Shown here: piece by piece, positions 53,336 to 62,413 of the stretch
Layout: each line of letters opens with the position of its first letter
Numbering within the stretch: position 1 is the first letter of the stretch
Source of the DNA: Candidatus Nanopelagicales bacterium
Lineage (GTDB): Bacteria > Actinomycetota > Actinomycetes > S36-B12 > CAIYMF01
Direction of reading: 5' to 3'
Length of the DNA stretch: 64,000 nucleotides
Assembly: GCA_017848795.1 (NCBI GenBank)
Contig: JAFIHG010000047.1
Span: 1 to 64,000, forward strand
Translations under genes and position numbers: made by a program
Notes under the pieces: generated by a model
Told to the model about the DNA's origin: nothing
Seen by the model: only the letters and a program-made list of their open reading frames with translations
Databases searched by the model: none

Positions 53336-54405
53336 GCCGGGTCGAGACGTACGCAACTGCCGCTCTCGTCGAGGATGCGTTGCGGGGACAGCGGTTGCCG
53401 GGCTGGGCCGCGCCCGCAGCTGCCGGACTCGCCGTCATGACGGCGCTGCTGCTCGCCGTCGCGACACCGGTCGATGGCGTCGCCGGCACGGCGGTCGTGG
53501 CGGTGCTGCTGTTCGTGGGGTTGCAGACCGCGTGGAGCGTGCGGGTCGAAGGGCGGCGCCACGCCGTCGACCGGCTGGCGACGACGGCCGTGCACGCCGC
53601 ATTCCTGGCGGCGGTGCTGCCGCTGCTGTCGGTTCTGGTGACCTTGATCGCCAAGGGGATCCGGGCCATGTCGGGCGAGTTTCTCACCACCTCGATGCGC
53701 GGCGTCTCGCCGACGAGCGCCGGCGGCGGCCTGTACCACGCCCTCATCGGGACGCTCGAGCAGGTCGGCATCGCCGTACTGCTCGCGATCCCGCTCGGGG
53801 TGCTCGCCGCGATCTACCTCGTCGAGTACGGCCAGCATGCCGGGCACCGAGGCTTCGCCCGTGCCGTCGGCTTCGTCGTCGACGTCATGACGGGGGTGCC
53901 CTCGGTGGTGGTCGGCCTGTTCGTCTATACCGCTCTGGTGCTCACCCTGGGCCTGGGCCGCTCGGGGCTCGCGGCGTCCGTCGCGCTGACGATCCTCATG
54001 CTCCCCATGGTGGTTCGCTCCTGCGAGGAGATGCTGCGCGTGGTCCCGGACGAACTGCGCGAGGCGTCGTACGCGCTCGGCGTCCCGCGGTGGCGGACGA
54101 TCGTGCGGGTCGTCGTACCCACGGCGATGGGCGGCATCGTCACGGGGGCGATGCTCGCCGTGGCCCGCGCGGCGGGCGAGACCGCTCCCCTGCTCCTCAC
54201 GACGTTCCTGTCCAAGTCGGTCAACGCGGACCCGACGAACGGGCCGCAGGCCGCGCTACCGACGTTCCTCTGGGACCAGATCGCCAGCTCGACGCCGGCT
54301 TCCGTCGATCGGGCATGGGGTGCCGCGCTCGTTCTCGTGCTCGTGGTGACGGCCCTGTATCTCACCGCCCGGATCCTTGCCCGAACCACAGGAGTGAAGC
54401 GATGA
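53332..54405 (+). CDS. pstA: Phosphate ABC transporter permease PstA
   Basis: This 357-residue permease starts at ATG 53332 in the pstC stop. It has hydrophobic helices from about 25 on, the coupling EAA loop [27 protein letters not shown] (shortened here to the core) near residue 240 and [13 protein letters not shown]. The N-terminal extension of about 70 residues has two extra helices. Overlaps pstB by ATGA. Confidence 0.95.
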   Translation: MSRVETYATAALVEDALRGQRLPGWAAPAAAGLAVMTALLLAVATPVDGVAGTAVVAVLLFVGLQTAWSVRVEGRRHAVDRLATTAVHAAFLAAVLPLLSVLVTLIAKGIRAMSGEFLTTSMRGVSPTSAGGGLYHALIGTLEQVGIAVLLAIPLGVLAAIYLVEYGQHAGHRGFARAVGFVVDVMTGVPSVVVGLFVYTALVLTLGLGRSGLAASVALTILMLPMVVRSCEEMLRVVPDELREASYALGVPRWRTIVRVVVPTAMGGIVTGAMLAVARAAGETAPLLLTTFLSKSVNADPTNGPQAALPTFLWDQIASSTPASVDRAWGAALVLVLVVTALYLTARILARTTGVKR

Positions 54406-55250
54406 CCACCGCACCCGTCCAGGCCGCTCCGGCGACAGTCGCCCGCACCGCCCGCACCGCCGACCGGCAGCCCGGTGCTCGCCTCGTGACCCGGGACCTC
54501 TCCGCTTGCTATGGCGGGTTCGTGGCGGTCCGGGACGTGAACCTCGTCATCGAACCCCGTGCCGTGACAGCGCTGATCGGTCCGTCCGGCTGCGGGAAGT
54601 CGACGGTGCTGCGCACGCTGAACCGGATGCACGAGGTCGCTCCAGGAGCCGGCGTGTCCGGGTCGGTACACCTGAATGGCCAGGATCTCTACGCGCCGGA
54701 GGTCGACCCGGTGAACGTGCGCCGTACGGTCGGGATGGTCTTCCAGCGACCCAACCCCTTCCCGACCATGTCGGTGTACGAGAACGTCGTCGCCGGACTG
54801 CGGCTCGGCGGCACGCGACGCCGACGCCGGGAGCACGACGACGTGGTGGAGGAGGCGCTGCGCGGCGCGCACCTGTGGCACGAGGTCAAGGACCGGCTGC
54901 GCCGTCCTGGCGCCAGCCTCTCGGGCGGCCAGCAGCAACGGCTCTGCATCGCCCGGGCGATCGCGGTACGTCCGGCCGTGCTGCTGATGGACGAACCGTG
55001 CTCGGCCCTGGACCCGATCTCGACGCTCGCGATCGAGCAACTGCTCGCCAGCCTGCGCACCGACTACACGATCGTCATCGTCACCCACAACATGCAGCAG
55101 GCCGCGCGCGTCTCGGACACGACCGCGTTCTTCAACGTCACCGAACCCGGCGGCCCCGGCCGCCTCGTCGAGACCGGACCGACCGCCCGGATGTTCACCG
55201 CCCCAGCCGACCCGGCGACCGCCGACTACCTCGGCGGTCGGTTCGGTTGA
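54402..55250 (+). CDS. pstB: Phosphate ABC transporter ATPase PstB
   Basis: The 282-residue ATPase has Walker [20 protein letters not shown]-loop [17 protein letters not shown], signature [16 protein letters not shown] and Walker [17 protein letters not shown] with the switch His in [16 protein letters not shown]. It has a roughly 25-residue N-terminal extension rich in Ala/Thr/Arg. Drives phosphate import with PstCA. No phoU follows in this window. Confidence 0.97.
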   Translation: MTTAPVQAAPATVARTARTADRQPGARLVTRDLSACYGGFVAVRDVNLVIEPRAVTALIGPSGCGKSTVLRTLNRMHEVAPGAGVSGSVHLNGQDLYAPEVDPVNVRRTVGMVFQRPNPFPTMSVYENVVAGLRLGGTRRRRREHDDVVEEALRGAHLWHEVKDRLRRPGASLSGGQQQRLCIARAIAVRPAVLLMDEPCSALDPISTLAIEQLLASLRTDYTIVIVTHNMQQAARVSDTTAFFNVTEPGGPGRLVETGPTARMFTAPADPATADYLGGRFG

Positions 55251-55374
55251 GCGGCGGCGAGCCGGCGGCGTGACCGACCCCCACGCCCTGCGCTCGCCGC
55301 ACCGTACGGTCCGTCAGCGGTCCGACCTGCCGGTGGCACGAACCCGGCGGTGCGGCTCGGTACGCTCACCGGTC

Positions 55375-56184
55375 ATGAGCGTGCGGGTCTACACCGGGCC
55401 GCACGCCGACCGACGCGCGGGCGGGACGCTGCGCCGGCGGGTGCCGGCCGCGCTCGCGGCGGTCGCCGTCGCCGCGCAGATCGCCTGGCCCCTGACGAGC
55501 AGCAGTACGCGGGACCTCGTCACCGTGCTCGGCGTCGTGCTGTTCGTCCTCGCATGCGCGGCGCACGCCACAGCGGTCCGCGGACCGGGCTGGATGCTCG
55601 GCTGGCTGCTGCTCTCGGCAGGGATCGGTCTCGGCGCCGAGGTGCTGGGGCTGCGGACCGGCCTGCCGTTCGGCCACTACTCCTACGCGGACCGCCTCGG
55701 ACCCGAACTGCTCGGCGTGCCGGTGGTGGTGGCACTCGCCTGGGCGATGATGAGCTACCCCTGCCTGCTGGCAGCCCGGCGGTTGACGCGTCACCCGGTC
55801 GCGACCGCTGCGCTCGCTGCCCTCGCGCTCGCGTCCTGGGACCTGTTCCTCGACCCGCAGATGGTCGGCGAGGGTCACTGGACCTGGCACGACGTCCCGG
55901 TCGCGCTGCCCGGGATCCCCGGTATCCCGCTGCAGAACTTCGTGGGTTGGCTGCTCGTCGCCCTGGTCCTGATGCTGCTGCTCGACCGGCTGCCGCGGCG
56001 CTCGGACGACGGGTCGGTGCCGCCCGACGGGGCGCCGGCCGCGCTGCTCGGCTGGACGTACGCGTCGAACGTGATCCTGGCGCTCGTCTTCGAGCACCGT
56101 CCGGCGGTGGCCGCCTGGGGCGGCGTGGCGATGGGCATCGTCGTGCTGCCGTACCTCGTCGTCGCGCTCTCGGACCGGCGCTGA
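55375..56184 (+). CDS. cruF: CruF-type carotenoid 1,2-hydratase family membrane protein
   Basis: This 269-residue polytopic protein has about seven helices. FGHYSYADRLGPELLGVPVVV and ASWDLFLDPQMVGEGHWTWHD, with GIPGIPLQNFVGWLLVAL, are the CruF signatures. CruF hydrates the terminal double bond of lycopene-like carotenoids to give a 1'-hydroxyl that CruG glycosylates. TACGCT at 55361-55366 lies 8 nt before the ATG, so a leaderless start fits; an earlier in-frame ATG at 55270 lacks such support. Followed by cruG after 5 bp. Confidence 0.88.
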   Translation: MSVRVYTGPHADRRAGGTLRRRVPAALAAVAVAAQIAWPLTSSSTRDLVTVLGVVLFVLACAAHATAVRGPGWMLGWLLLSAGIGLGAEVLGLRTGLPFGHYSYADRLGPELLGVPVVVALAWAMMSYPCLLAARRLTRHPVATAALAALALASWDLFLDPQMVGEGHWTWHDVPVALPGIPGIPLQNFVGWLLVALVLMLLLDRLPRRSDDGSVPPDGAPAALLGWTYASNVILALVFEHRPAVAAWGGVAMGIVVLPYLVVALSDRR

Positions 56185-56189
56185 GCCGG

Positions 56190-57317
56190 ATGCGGGCCTC
56201 GACCCTGGTCGCGGTCGGGTGCTCCGCGGCCGCGGGGATCGCGACGTTGCACACCGCGTGGAACCTGCGCCGGCTCCCACGCCCTGCACCTGCCAGCTCT
56301 CCGATCACCGAGCGGGTGAGCGTGCTCGTGCCGGCGAGGAACGAGGCGCGGCGGCTCGCCGGCTGCCTGCGGGCGCTTCGCGCGACGGCCGGAATCGCCG
56401 AGCTGGAGGTCCTCGTGCTCGACGACGCCTCCACCGACGGCACGGCCGAGGTCGCCCGGCAGGTGTTCGGCGACGACCCGCGGTGCCGCGTCGTCGCCGG
56501 CTCCGACGGGCCACCGCCGGGGTGGACCGGCAAGGCATGGGCGTGCGCGCAGCTGTCGCAGCTCGCCACCGGTGCGGTGCTCGTCTTCGTCGACGCCGAC
56601 GTACGGGTGGCACCGGACGGGATCGCCGCCACGGTCGGTGCGCTGCGCACCCTCGGGCTGGACCTGGTGAGCCCGTACCCCCGCCAGCTCGCGGACGGGC
56701 CGCTCCCCCGGCTCGTGCAGCCGTTGCTGCAGTGGTCCTGGGCGACGTTCCTCCCGATGCGCGTCGCGCACCGCTCGGCACGGCCCTCCCTCGCGGCGGC
56801 GAACGGTCAGCTGCTCGCCTGCGACGCCGCCGCGTACCGGGCGGCCGGCGGGCACGCGGCGGTACGGGACGCCGTGCTCGACGACGTCGCACTGCTGCGG
56901 GCCCTGCAACGTGCGGGCTACCGCGGCGGGATCGTGGACGGCACCGGACTCGCCGTCTGCCGGATGTACGACACCGGCGCCGAACTCGTCGACGGGTACG
57001 CGAAGTCGCTGTGGAGCGCGTTCGGCTCGCCGGCGGGCGCCGCGGCCGTCGCCGGGTCACTGGCCGCGATGTACGTCGTACCACCGGTGTTCGCGCTGGC
57101 CGGGCGCTCTCGCGGCGCGCGCTGGAGCGGCGCGGCAGGCTACGCCGCCGGGGTCATCGGGCGGGTGCTCGTCGCGCGGCGCACCGGGCAGCGTGTCTAC
57201 CCCGACGCGTTCGCCCACCCGATGTCGATCGCGGCATTCGCTTGGTTGGTGGACCTCTCCTGGCGCCGCCGACGGCGCGGGCTCCTGCGCTGGCGCGGGC
57301 GACCGCTCCCCGACTGA
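56190..57317 (+). CDS. cruG: CruG-type carotenoid glycosyltransferase (GT2)
   Basis: The 375-residue protein has an N-terminal hydrophobic segment, the GT2 fold with VSVLVPARNEARRLAGCLRA and VLVLDDASTDGTAEVAR, DxD-type VFVDADVRV (about 130), SLAAANGQLLACDAAAYRA and a C-terminal membrane region (about 285-340). Follows cruF by 5 bp and shares its promoter. It is expected to add a sugar to the hydroxyl made by CruF. Confidence 0.85.
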   Translation: MRASTLVAVGCSAAAGIATLHTAWNLRRLPRPAPASSPITERVSVLVPARNEARRLAGCLRALRATAGIAELEVLVLDDASTDGTAEVARQVFGDDPRCRVVAGSDGPPPGWTGKAWACAQLSQLATGAVLVFVDADVRVAPDGIAATVGALRTLGLDLVSPYPRQLADGPLPRLVQPLLQWSWATFLPMRVAHRSARPSLAAANGQLLACDAAAYRAAGGHAAVRDAVLDDVALLRALQRAGYRGGIVDGTGLAVCRMYDTGAELVDGYAKSLWSAFGSPAGAAAVAGSLAAMYVVPPVFALAGRSRGARWSGAAGYAAGVIGRVLVARRTGQRVYPDAFAHPMSIAAFAWLVDLSWRRRRRGLLRWRGRPLPD

Positions 57318-57320
57318 CCC

Positions 57321-57336
57321 GCGAGCCTAGGCTCGC
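57321..57336. promoter_or_regulatory. 16-bp perfect palindrome over a putative -10 element
   Basis: GCGAGCCTAGGCTCGC is its own reverse complement. TAGGCT (57328-57333) inside it is a TANNNT -10 placed 7 nt before the GTG of the desaturase gene, so the palindrome could be the operator of a repressor or simply a stem-loop between cruG and that gene. Confidence 0.55.
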
Positions 57337-57340
57337 GGCC

Positions 57341-58837
57341 GTGGCGCGGGTGGTGGTCGTCGGTTCCGGTGCAGGCGGCATGGCCGTCGCCATCCGGCTG
57401 GCGGTACGCCGCCACGACGTCACGCTGGTCGAGCAGGGCGGCTCGTACGGCGGCAAGCTCGCCGGCTACCGCCGGGACGGCTTCGTCTTCGACACCGGGC
57501 CGTCGTTGCTCACGCTGCCGGCCGTCTACCGGGACCTGTTCGCCCGTACCGGAAAACCGCTCGAGGAGCTGCTCGAGGTCACCATGCCGGAGACGGCCTT
57601 CCGGTACCGGTTCGCCGACGGAACCACGGTCGAGCTTCCGCCGGCCGACTCGGGGCTCTGCGCGGCGGCGTTCGGCGCCGCGTTCGGCGGTACGGCGGAG
57701 CGGGACTGGCGGGCGCTGATGGCCCGCGCGGCCCGCGTGTGGCAGATCACCAGGCGGCCCTTCATCGAAGCACCGGCCCCGACACCCCGTGAGCTGCTTC
57801 CCTTGGCGCGCAACGTCTCCGACGTACGTACGGTCGCGCCGTTCTCCACGCTGCGCGCCCTCGGCCGCCGCACGCTCTCCGATCCCCGGCTGCGCCAGGT
57901 GCTCGACCGGTACGCGACCTACACCGGGTCCGACCCCCGTCGGGCGCCAGCCGCGCTCGCCACCGTGCCGTACGTGGAGCAGACCTTCGGCGTGCACCAC
58001 GTCGCCGGGGGACTGCACCGGCTCGCCACGGCGCTCTACGAGAGGTCGCTCGAACGCGGTGTGCGGTACCGCTTCGACGTGCCGGTCACGCAGGTCGTGC
58101 TCGCGGGCGGACGCGTCGCGGGCGTACGCCTCGCGGACGGTGAGGTGCTGCCCGCCGACATCGTGGTGTCCGACGCGGACGCGTCCGCCCTCTACGGACA
58201 GCTGCTGCCAGAAGGCGCTGCGCCGCAACAGTTTCGGCGGTTGCGCCGCGCCACACCGTCGCTGTCGGGCTTCGTGCTGCTGCTGGCCGTACGCGGTCGT
58301 ACGCCCGGCATCCGGCACCACAACGTGTGGTTCCCGGCCGAGTACGACACCGAGTTCGACGCCGTCTTCGGGCGCCGGGCGCGGCTGGTGCCCGAGCCGA
58401 CGATCTATGCCTGCGTACCCGACGACCCGGCGATGCGTCCCGACGGTGACCACGAGTCCTGGTCGGTCCTGGTGAACGCCCCCCGTCACTCCACGGCCCC
58501 GGCTCGCGGGGCGATCGACTGGGACGCACCGGGACTTGCCGAGTCCTACCGGGACCAGGTCCTCGCGATCCTGGCCGCCCGCGGCACCGACCTGCGCGAG
58601 CGGCTGCTCTGGTCGGTCGTGCGTACCCCCGCCGACCTCGAGCGCGAGACCGGGGCCGTCGGCGGCGCGATCTACGGATCGTCCAGCAACGGAGTACGCG
58701 CCGCCTTCCAGCGACCGGCCAACGCCGGCCCGGTGCCCGGCCTGTTCCTGGTCGGAGGTTCGGCGCACCCGGGGGGCGGGCTGCCGCTCGTCGGCATCTC
58801 CGCCGAGACCGTCGCCAACCTCGTCGGCCGCGCCTGA
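57341..58837 (+). CDS. CrtI/CrtD-family carotenoid desaturase
   Basis: This 498-residue flavoprotein has the N-terminal FAD motif RVVVVGSGAGGMAVAIRLA with VTLVEQGGSYGGKLAGYR, DTGPSLLTLP, TYTGSDPRRAPA, and the C-terminal FLVGGSAHPGGGLPLVGISAETVANL. Placement after cruF-cruG favours a 3',4'-desaturase of hydroxylated carotenoids (CrtD type) rather than phytoene desaturase, which is encoded at 62.4 kb. Start GTG 57341 with -10 TAGGCT 7 nt upstream. Reaction inferred from context. Confidence 0.82.
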   Translation: MARVVVVGSGAGGMAVAIRLAVRRHDVTLVEQGGSYGGKLAGYRRDGFVFDTGPSLLTLPAVYRDLFARTGKPLEELLEVTMPETAFRYRFADGTTVELPPADSGLCAAAFGAAFGGTAERDWRALMARAARVWQITRRPFIEAPAPTPRELLPLARNVSDVRTVAPFSTLRALGRRTLSDPRLRQVLDRYATYTGSDPRRAPAALATVPYVEQTFGVHHVAGGLHRLATALYERSLERGVRYRFDVPVTQVVLAGGRVAGVRLADGEVLPADIVVSDADASALYGQLLPEGAAPQQFRRLRRATPSLSGFVLLLAVRGRTPGIRHHNVWFPAEYDTEFDAVFGRRARLVPEPTIYACVPDDPAMRPDGDHESWSVLVNAPRHSTAPARGAIDWDAPGLAESYRDQVLAILAARGTDLRERLLWSVVRTPADLERETGAVGGAIYGSSSNGVRAAFQRPANAGPVPGLFLVGGSAHPGGGLPLVGISAETVANLVGRA

Positions 58838-58842
58838 CCCTC

Positions 58843-58907
58843 CGCGTGTCCCTGCTCGAAACGTCGTCAACTCCGCGAGTTGACGACGTTTCGAGCAGGG
58901 ACACGCG
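58843..58907. repeat. Palindromic repeat family A, copy 2
   Basis: 31-bp perfect arms (58843-58873, 58877-58907) with loop cgc, identical in arms to the copy at 4091-4155 but with the opposite loop sequence. It fills the gap between the stop codons of the convergent desaturase and phosphotransferase genes, the usual place for a bidirectional terminator. Confidence 0.92.
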
Positions 58908-58919
58908 TAGATGGGAGTG

Positions 58920-59576
58920 TCAGGTGGGGGTGCGCAGCCGCCGGTGGGCGCTCGCGAGCAGCGCCGGCAGGGCCACGGCTCCCAGCGCGAGACAGAGGTA
59001 CGCGCCCCCCGCGGCCCACCGGTCGGCCCTGTCCGGGTAGACCCCGCCGGCGAGCAGGAACATCATCACGACCGCGACCCGCGCCGGGCGCTCCCCCACG
59101 GTCAAGGGCAGTGCCCTGGCACCGAGGCCGGCAGCCCGCGACCGGGCGTACTCCGCCGTGACGGCCAGGATCAGCGCTCCTAGGACCGCCCACGCCGGTG
59201 CCCCGGCCAGATAGAGCGCGAGCAGCAGCAGCGCATCGCTGATGCGGTCGCACACCGAGTCGAGCACGGCGCCCCACGGACCGTCGCGACCGGTGCAGAG
59301 GGCGACCGCTCCGTCGAGCCCGTCGAGCAGCGCCGCGGCGGCGACGGCAGCGGCGGCGGCCAGCAGCCACCGCTCGCCGGCCCACGCGCCCACGCAGGCC
59401 GCGCCAGCGAACGCCACGGCAGCAAGGGAGAGCAGATCCGGCGGCACCCGGGCAGCGACGAACGGGCGAGCGGCCGCGTACGAGAGCCCCAGCCAGAGCC
59501 GCACCGGCCCCCGCGGCACGATCCCGTCGTGCCGCTGCGACCAGCGCGCCAGGTAGTCGTCGCGGGACAGGGTCAC
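58920..59576 (-). CDS. CDP-alcohol phosphatidyltransferase
   Basis: This 218-residue membrane enzyme contains the CDP-alcohol motif LLDGLDGAVALCTGRDGPWG plus AVLDSVCDRISD, i.e. DG-x2-(A)-x8-G-x3-D-x3-D with the Arg after Ala replaced by Val. Several helices follow. It makes or exchanges a phospholipid head group; substrate not identified. GTG start overlaps the SIMPL gene stop (GTGA). Confidence 0.85.
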   Translation of the reverse strand: MTLSRDDYLARWSQRHDGIVPRGPVRLWLGLSYAAARPFVAARVPPDLLSLAAVAFAGAACVGAWAGERWLLAAAAAVAAAALLDGLDGAVALCTGRDGPWGAVLDSVCDRISDALLLLALYLAGAPAWAVLGALILAVTAEYARSRAAGLGARALPLTVGERPARVAVVMMFLLAGGVYPDRADRWAAGGAYLCLALGAVALPALLASAHRRLRTPT

Positions 59577-60193
59577 GATCCTGGGCCGAGGGCCCAGGTC
59601 ACCGTCACCGTCGCCCGTACGCTGCCCTCGCCCCCGTCGACGGGTACGGCCTCCTGTTCGACCGCCATCGCCGCCATGCGCACCGGCCCGCCCAGGGAGG
59701 CAGCACCCTCGACGACGCGGCGCACCTCGCCGAGGGCCTGACCGGCGAGCCCGGCGTACTGCTGCGCCCTGACGAGCGCGTCGGCGTACGCGCGGTCGCG
59801 CGCCAGCCGCGCCAACGTGTGCGGTTCCCGGTGGCCGAACCGGACCCCGTCGACACGCGCCGCGTCCCCGCCGGCATCGACGGCGGCGACGAGCAGCGAC
59901 CCGACACCCTCGACGTCGTCCAGCTCGAGGCGCAGCCCGAACGACGCTTCGTACGACACCACCGTCGGCCACGGGTCGTGCACCGGCGACAGCGTCACTG
60001 CACCGGTGGTCAGCGCGTGCTCCCGCACGCCGCGCGCGAGAACTGCCTGGCGTACCTGCGAGACGGCGTACCCGGCCCGGGTCGTCGCGTCTCCGGGTGA
60101 CGCTGCCCGGGCGGCTACGGCGAGGACGAGCGTCGCGCGGTCGTACGGCCCGCTCGCCTCGCCGTATCCCGTCGTCGTCACCGTCCGCGCCAT
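59573..60193 (-). CDS. SIMPL-domain (DUF541) protein
   Basis: The protein has 206 residues from ATG 60193 with GGAGGA 7 nt upstream. The N-terminus VTTTGYGEASGPYDRATLVLAV and SYEASFGLRLELDDVEGVGSLL are typical of the SIMPL domain. No signal peptide is apparent, unlike many family members that are periplasmic. Function unknown. Translationally coupled to the phosphotransferase gene. Confidence 0.82.
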   Translation of the reverse strand: MARTVTTTGYGEASGPYDRATLVLAVAARAASPGDATTRAGYAVSQVRQAVLARGVREHALTTGAVTLSPVHDPWPTVVSYEASFGLRLELDDVEGVGSLLVAAVDAGGDAARVDGVRFGHREPHTLARLARDRAYADALVRAQQYAGLAGQALGEVRRVVEGAASLGGPVRMAAMAVEQEAVPVDGGEGSVRATVTVTWALGPGS

Positions 60194-60344
60194 GGCCGCA
60201 TCCTCCCCCACCACGCGCGCTCGGCCGACACGACGCCCCTGCGCCGTTGGAGGCGGAGTGAACAGCGGCCGTCACCTGCATCATGCCCGCTGGAGCGGCG
60301 AAGGCCCTCGCCCTCGACCCACTTCGCGTAAGAAGGGCCGGTAA
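60194..60344. other. Gap between the SIMPL gene and metF
   Basis: About 150 bp between metF stop and SIMPL start; nothing recognised beyond the Shine-Dalgarno of the SIMPL gene. Confidence 0.4.
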
Positions 60345-61253
60345 TCAGCGCAGGCCGAGGCCTTGGTAGATCTCACGGGTCGCGGTGGAACGATTGAGCG
60401 TGATGAAGTGCAGGCCCGGCGCGCCCTCGGCGAGCAGCCGCTCGCACATCGCGGCCGCCCACTCCACGCCGATCTCGCGTACGGCGTCGGGGTCGTCCTC
60501 GACCGCGTGCAGCCGGTGCGCGAGCTCAGGAGGGAAGGCCGCGCCGGACAGGACGGCGAACCGTTCGATCTGCGACACGTTCGTCACCGGCATGATCCCC
60601 GGCAGGATCGGCACCTCGCAGCCGTACGCCGCCACCCGGTCGCGCAGCCGCAAGTAGTCCTCGACGTAGAAGAACATCTGCGTGATCGCGAAATCGGCGC
60701 CGGCGCGGCACTTCTCGACGAACCACTTCACGTCGCTGTCGAGGTCCGGCGAGCGGGGGTGCTTCTCCGGGAAGGCCGCCACTCCGACGCAGAAGTCGCC
60801 GGAGTCGCGCACCAGGCGGACCAGGTCGGCGGCGTACTCGAAACCGTCCGGGTGCGAGACCCACTCCGCCTGCGGGTCGCCGGGAGGATCGCCGCGCAGT
60901 GCCAGGACGTTGCGGATCCCGGCGTCGGCGTACTGGCCGATGATGCGCCGCAGCTCCGCCACCGAGTGGTTCACCGCGGTCAAGTGACCCACCGGGGTGA
61001 GCGTGGAGTCGGAGGCGATCGCCTCGGTGATCGCGACCGTACGCTCGCGGGTCGAGCCACCGGCGCCGTACGTCACGGATACGAACGTCGGCTGGAGCGA
61101 TTCGAGCTCGCGCAGCGCGCGCCACAGCGTCCGCTCCCCCTCGGCCGTCTTGGGCGGGAAGAACTCGAAGGAGAAGGACCGGCCACCGGCGGCCAGCAGG
61201 TCGGCGACCGTCGCGGCCCCGCCAGGCATCGTCGACGGGAGTCCGAGGGCCAT
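60345..61253 (-). CDS. metF: 5,10-methylenetetrahydrofolate reductase
   Basis: This 302-residue flavoprotein reduces methylene-THF to methyl-THF for methionine synthesis. [68 protein letters not shown] and [18 protein letters not shown] are family motifs. ATG 61253 has TAGCCT 7 nt upstream, so a leaderless transcript is likely. Divergent from crtE. Confidence 0.96.
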   Translation of the reverse strand: MALGLPSTMPGGAATVADLLAAGGRSFSFEFFPPKTAEGERTLWRALRELESLQPTFVSVTYGAGGSTRERTVAITEAIASDSTLTPVGHLTAVNHSVAELRRIIGQYADAGIRNVLALRGDPPGDPQAEWVSHPDGFEYAADLVRLVRDSGDFCVGVAAFPEKHPRSPDLDSDVKWFVEKCRAGADFAITQMFFYVEDYLRLRDRVAAYGCEVPILPGIMPVTNVSQIERFAVLSGAAFPPELAHRLHAVEDDPDAVREIGVEWAAAMCERLLAEGAPGLHFITLNRSTATREIYQGLGLR

Positions 61254-61312
61254 GCTCGACAGGCTAAGCCCTGCTGTGCGAGGGACCGGAGCGAGGATCT
61301 ACCGTGCCAGTC
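61254..61312. promoter_or_regulatory. Back-to-back leaderless promoters for metF and crtE
   Basis: The 59-bp gap contains a leftward -10 (TAGCCT, complement of 61261-61266) 7 nt before the metF ATG and a rightward -10 (TACCGT, 61300-61305) 7 nt before ATG 61313 of crtE. No Shine-Dalgarno is present for either gene, which supports both starts and implies leaderless mRNAs. Confidence 0.6.
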
Positions 61313-62413
61313 ATGCCCGAGACGACGGCCGGGCCGGGCGCGGATGCGCGCACTGGCAGCGAGGCGGACCCCGACCTGCGTGTCCGGGTGCAGCACTGCC
61401 TGGACGACTTCGTCGGTGCCAAGACGGGCACACTGGCCGCGATCGACCCGGCGCTCGCCGAGCTCACCGCCGCGCTGCGCGACCTGCTCTCGGGCGGCAA
61501 ACGACTGCGCGCCGCCTTCGCGTACTGGGGCTGGCGCGGCGCCGGCGGCGCGGACCGTGACGAGGCGGTCCGCGCGGCGAGCGCGCTCGAGCTGCTGCAG
61601 GCGTGCGCGCTGGTCCACGACGACGTGATGGACGCGAGCGACACCCGGCGGGGCATGCCCGCCGCGCACCACCGGTTCGCCGCGGTGCACGGGGACGCGG
61701 GCTGGGTGCGCTCCCCCGAGTCGTTCGGTACGGGGGCCGCGATCCTGCTCGGTGACCTCTGCCTGGCGTGGGCCGACGAGCTGCTGTTCGCGTGCGGGCT
61801 GGACGCGGCCGCGCTGACGCGCGCCAAGCCGGTGTACGACCGGATGCGCACCGAGCTGATGGCCGGGCAGTACCTCGACCTCGTCGAGCAGGCCCGCGGG
61901 GGCGGTTCGGTGGAGCGGGCCATGACCGTGGCGCGGTTCAAGACAGCGAAGTACACCGTCGAGCGACCGCTGCAGCTCGGCGGCGCGCTCGCCGCAGCGA
62001 GCACCGAGCTGCTGCAGGCCTACTCCCGGTACGGGTTGCCGCTCGGCGAGGCCTTCCAGCTGCGCGACGACGTCCTCGGAGTCTTCGGCGACCCCGCGCA
62101 CACCGGCAAGCCCGCCGGCGACGACATCCGGGAGGGCAAGCGCACGGTCCTCGTCGCAGCCGCCGCCGAGCTGGGGACCGCCGCGCAGCGCCGCACCCTG
62201 GAGCGCGACGTCGGCCGCGCCGACCTCGACGACGACGGCGTCGCCGAGGTGCGCGAGGTCATCGCCTCCTCCGGCGCGTTGGCCCGCGTCGAGAGCGACA
62301 TCGCTGCCCTCACCCGAGAGTCGCTCGCCGCACTCGACACGGCCGAGCTGACGCCGGCGGCGCACACCGCGCTGGTCAGCCTCGCCAGGGACGCGACGGC
62401 GCGTACCCGGTGA
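61313..62413 (+). CDS. crtE: Polyprenyl (geranylgeranyl) diphosphate synthase
   Basis: The 366-residue enzyme from ATG 61313 (GTG 61304 would overlap the -10 box) builds the C20 precursor for carotenoids. GGKRLRAAFAYWGW binds diphosphate, the first Asp-rich motif is VHDDVMDASDTRRG (Asp103/104/107), MAGQYLDLVEQA and the second Asp-rich motif QLRDDVLGVFGD follow; the Lys in AGDDIREGKRT is conserved. Coupled by GTGA to the downstream crtI. Confidence 0.92.
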   Translation: MPETTAGPGADARTGSEADPDLRVRVQHCLDDFVGAKTGTLAAIDPALAELTAALRDLLSGGKRLRAAFAYWGWRGAGGADRDEAVRAASALELLQACALVHDDVMDASDTRRGMPAAHHRFAAVHGDAGWVRSPESFGTGAAILLGDLCLAWADELLFACGLDAAALTRAKPVYDRMRTELMAGQYLDLVEQARGGGSVERAMTVARFKTAKYTVERPLQLGGALAAASTELLQAYSRYGLPLGEAFQLRDDVLGVFGDPAHTGKPAGDDIREGKRTVLVAAAAELGTAAQRRTLERDVGRADLDDDGVAEVREVIASSGALARVESDIAALTRESLAALDTAELTPAAHTALVSLARDATARTR

